Shown: in pieces, positions 14,246 through 14,441 of the stretch
Layout of the letters: every line of letters begins with the position of its first letter
Numbering within the stretch: position 1 is the stretch's first letter
Source: an uncultured Lachnospiraceae bacterium
GTDB taxonomy: Bacteria; Bacillota; Clostridia; Lachnospirales; Lachnospiraceae
Direction of reading: 5' to 3'
NCBI GenBank assembly: GCA_947589175.1
Contig: CANPZR010000038.1
Span: 1 to 14,441, forward strand
Length of the DNA: 14,441 nt
The notes under the pieces: generated by a model
What the model was told of the DNA's origin: nothing
Seen by the model: only the letters and a program-made list of their open reading frames with translations
The model's database searches: none
Made by a program: the position numbers and the translations under genes

Positions 14246-14276
14246 AAAGGCGTTCTGCAAGAGCAGGGCGTCTTTT
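14246..14276 (+). terminator. hairpin with T run directly after P1 (attenuator or short RNA end)
   Basis: AAAGGCGTTCTGC (14246-14258) pairs with GCAGGGCGTCTTT (14263-14275) around loop AAGA: thirteen pairs, three of them G-U, ending in TTTT (14273-14276). It starts about 7 nt after the predicted P1 start site. It could terminate P1 transcripts early, or act as a stabilising 5' hairpin. Confidence 0.5.
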
Positions 14277-14304
14277 CATATTTCACTATTCCTTGGCAAA
14301 AATA

Positions 14305-14333
14305 TTGCAGGAAGAAGAAAAATCTGGTATACT
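14305..14333 (+). promoter_or_regulatory. promoter P2 upstream of the DUF1015 gene, extended -10
   Basis: TTGCAG (14305-14310), a 17-nt spacer and TATACT (14328-14333) preceded by TGG (extended -10 TGn, 14325-14327). The start site would be near 14340, leaving a short leader of about 43 nt with the GGAGG site (14369-14373). Confidence 0.6.
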
Positions 14334-14382
14334 TATTTTGGCTATCTATATTTTTTGACAATCATTAGGGAGGAAATGAATT

Positions 14383-14441
14383 ATGGCTGATATTCGACCA
14401 TTCCGGTGTCTGCGTCCGAGAGCGGATGTGGCGGCGAAGGT
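14383..14441 (+). CDS. DUF1015 family protein, N-terminal fragment cut by the window end
   Basis: Only 19 complete codons are present, reading MADIRPFRCLRPRADVAAKV if the last partial codon is completed as Val. The opening Ala-Asp-Ile-Arg-Pro-Phe with a following Leu-Arg-Pro and Val-Ala-Ala-Lys-Val is the characteristic N-terminus of DUF1015 proteins (about 400 residues in full), whose members in Clostridia are often found beside serine-biosynthesis genes. GGAGG (14369-14373) lies 9 nt before the ATG. Two tandem promoters, a dyad and a hairpin precede it. The biochemical function of the family is not established. The assignment rests on a short match from memory and could be overturned by the downstream sequence. 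Confidence 0.7.
   Translation, partial: MADIRPFRCLRPRADVAAK

Noticed and set aside
14355..14360. TTGACA just before the DUF1015 gene as a third promoter
   Set aside because: The ribosome binding site and start codon fall where a -10 would be, and no -10-like hexamer follows at 16-18 nt.
1..14441. A new defence, mobile or CRISPR-like system
   Set aside because: All long reading frames fit housekeeping families or small membrane proteins. No repeat-spacer array, transposase, integrase, toxin-antitoxin pair or nuclease cluster was seen on either strand.

Overview
The window looks like a chromosomal housekeeping segment from an anaerobic, low-to-mid GC Firmicute, most likely class Clostridia and plausibly Lachnospiraceae. 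This is inferred from strong AGGAGG-type ribosome binding sites, a Bacillus/Clostridium-type LexA box at recA, recA directly followed by recX, the order tig-clpP-clpX-lon-engB, and Clostridia-like family members (M18 aminopeptidase, CmpB-type membrane protein, DUF1015). No mobile element, CRISPR array, tRNA, rRNA or prophage gene was found.

Layout. Bases 1-1122 are the 3' part of an M18 zinc aminopeptidase gene, followed 18 nt later by a secreted multidomain protein with a C39-like cysteine-peptidase fold (1141-2712). A regulatory region (2713-2916) with a sigma-A promoter, LexA box and competing leader hairpins drives recA (2917-3993) and recX (3997-4479), which end at an intrinsic terminator. 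A second promoter (4596-4624) and a GC-rich leader with two alternative hairpins precede glmM (4699-6045). After a 44-nt pure A/T tract come trigger factor (tig), clpP, a hairpin, clpX, lon and engB, all on the plus strand with short gaps. nth and a small four-helix membrane protein follow (12505-13617). The last gene pair changes orientation: a minus-strand CmpB-like membrane protein (13618-14016) abuts the membrane gene stop to stop with no intervening base. A 366-nt intergenic region then holds a plus-strand terminator, two tandem promoters, an 18-bp dyad and a hairpin, and leads into the first 19 codons of a DUF1015 gene (14383 to the end).

How the genes work together. recA/recX form an SOS-controlled recombination unit, with RecX as the RecA modulator. 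tig, clpP, clpX and lon make up a protein-quality block: a ribosome-bound chaperone, a protease core with its unfoldase, and an independent AAA+ protease. engB acts in 50S ribosome assembly, glmM in cell-wall precursor synthesis and nth in base-excision repair. The coding content is ordinary. The less expected signals are non-coding: bistable leaders before recA and glmM, a possible 15-codon upstream ORF overlapping the clpX start, the zero-gap convergent pair whose only visible plus-strand terminator lies beyond the opposing gene, and the dyad/hairpin/tandem-promoter array before the DUF1015 gene. I do not see a convincing new multi-gene system.
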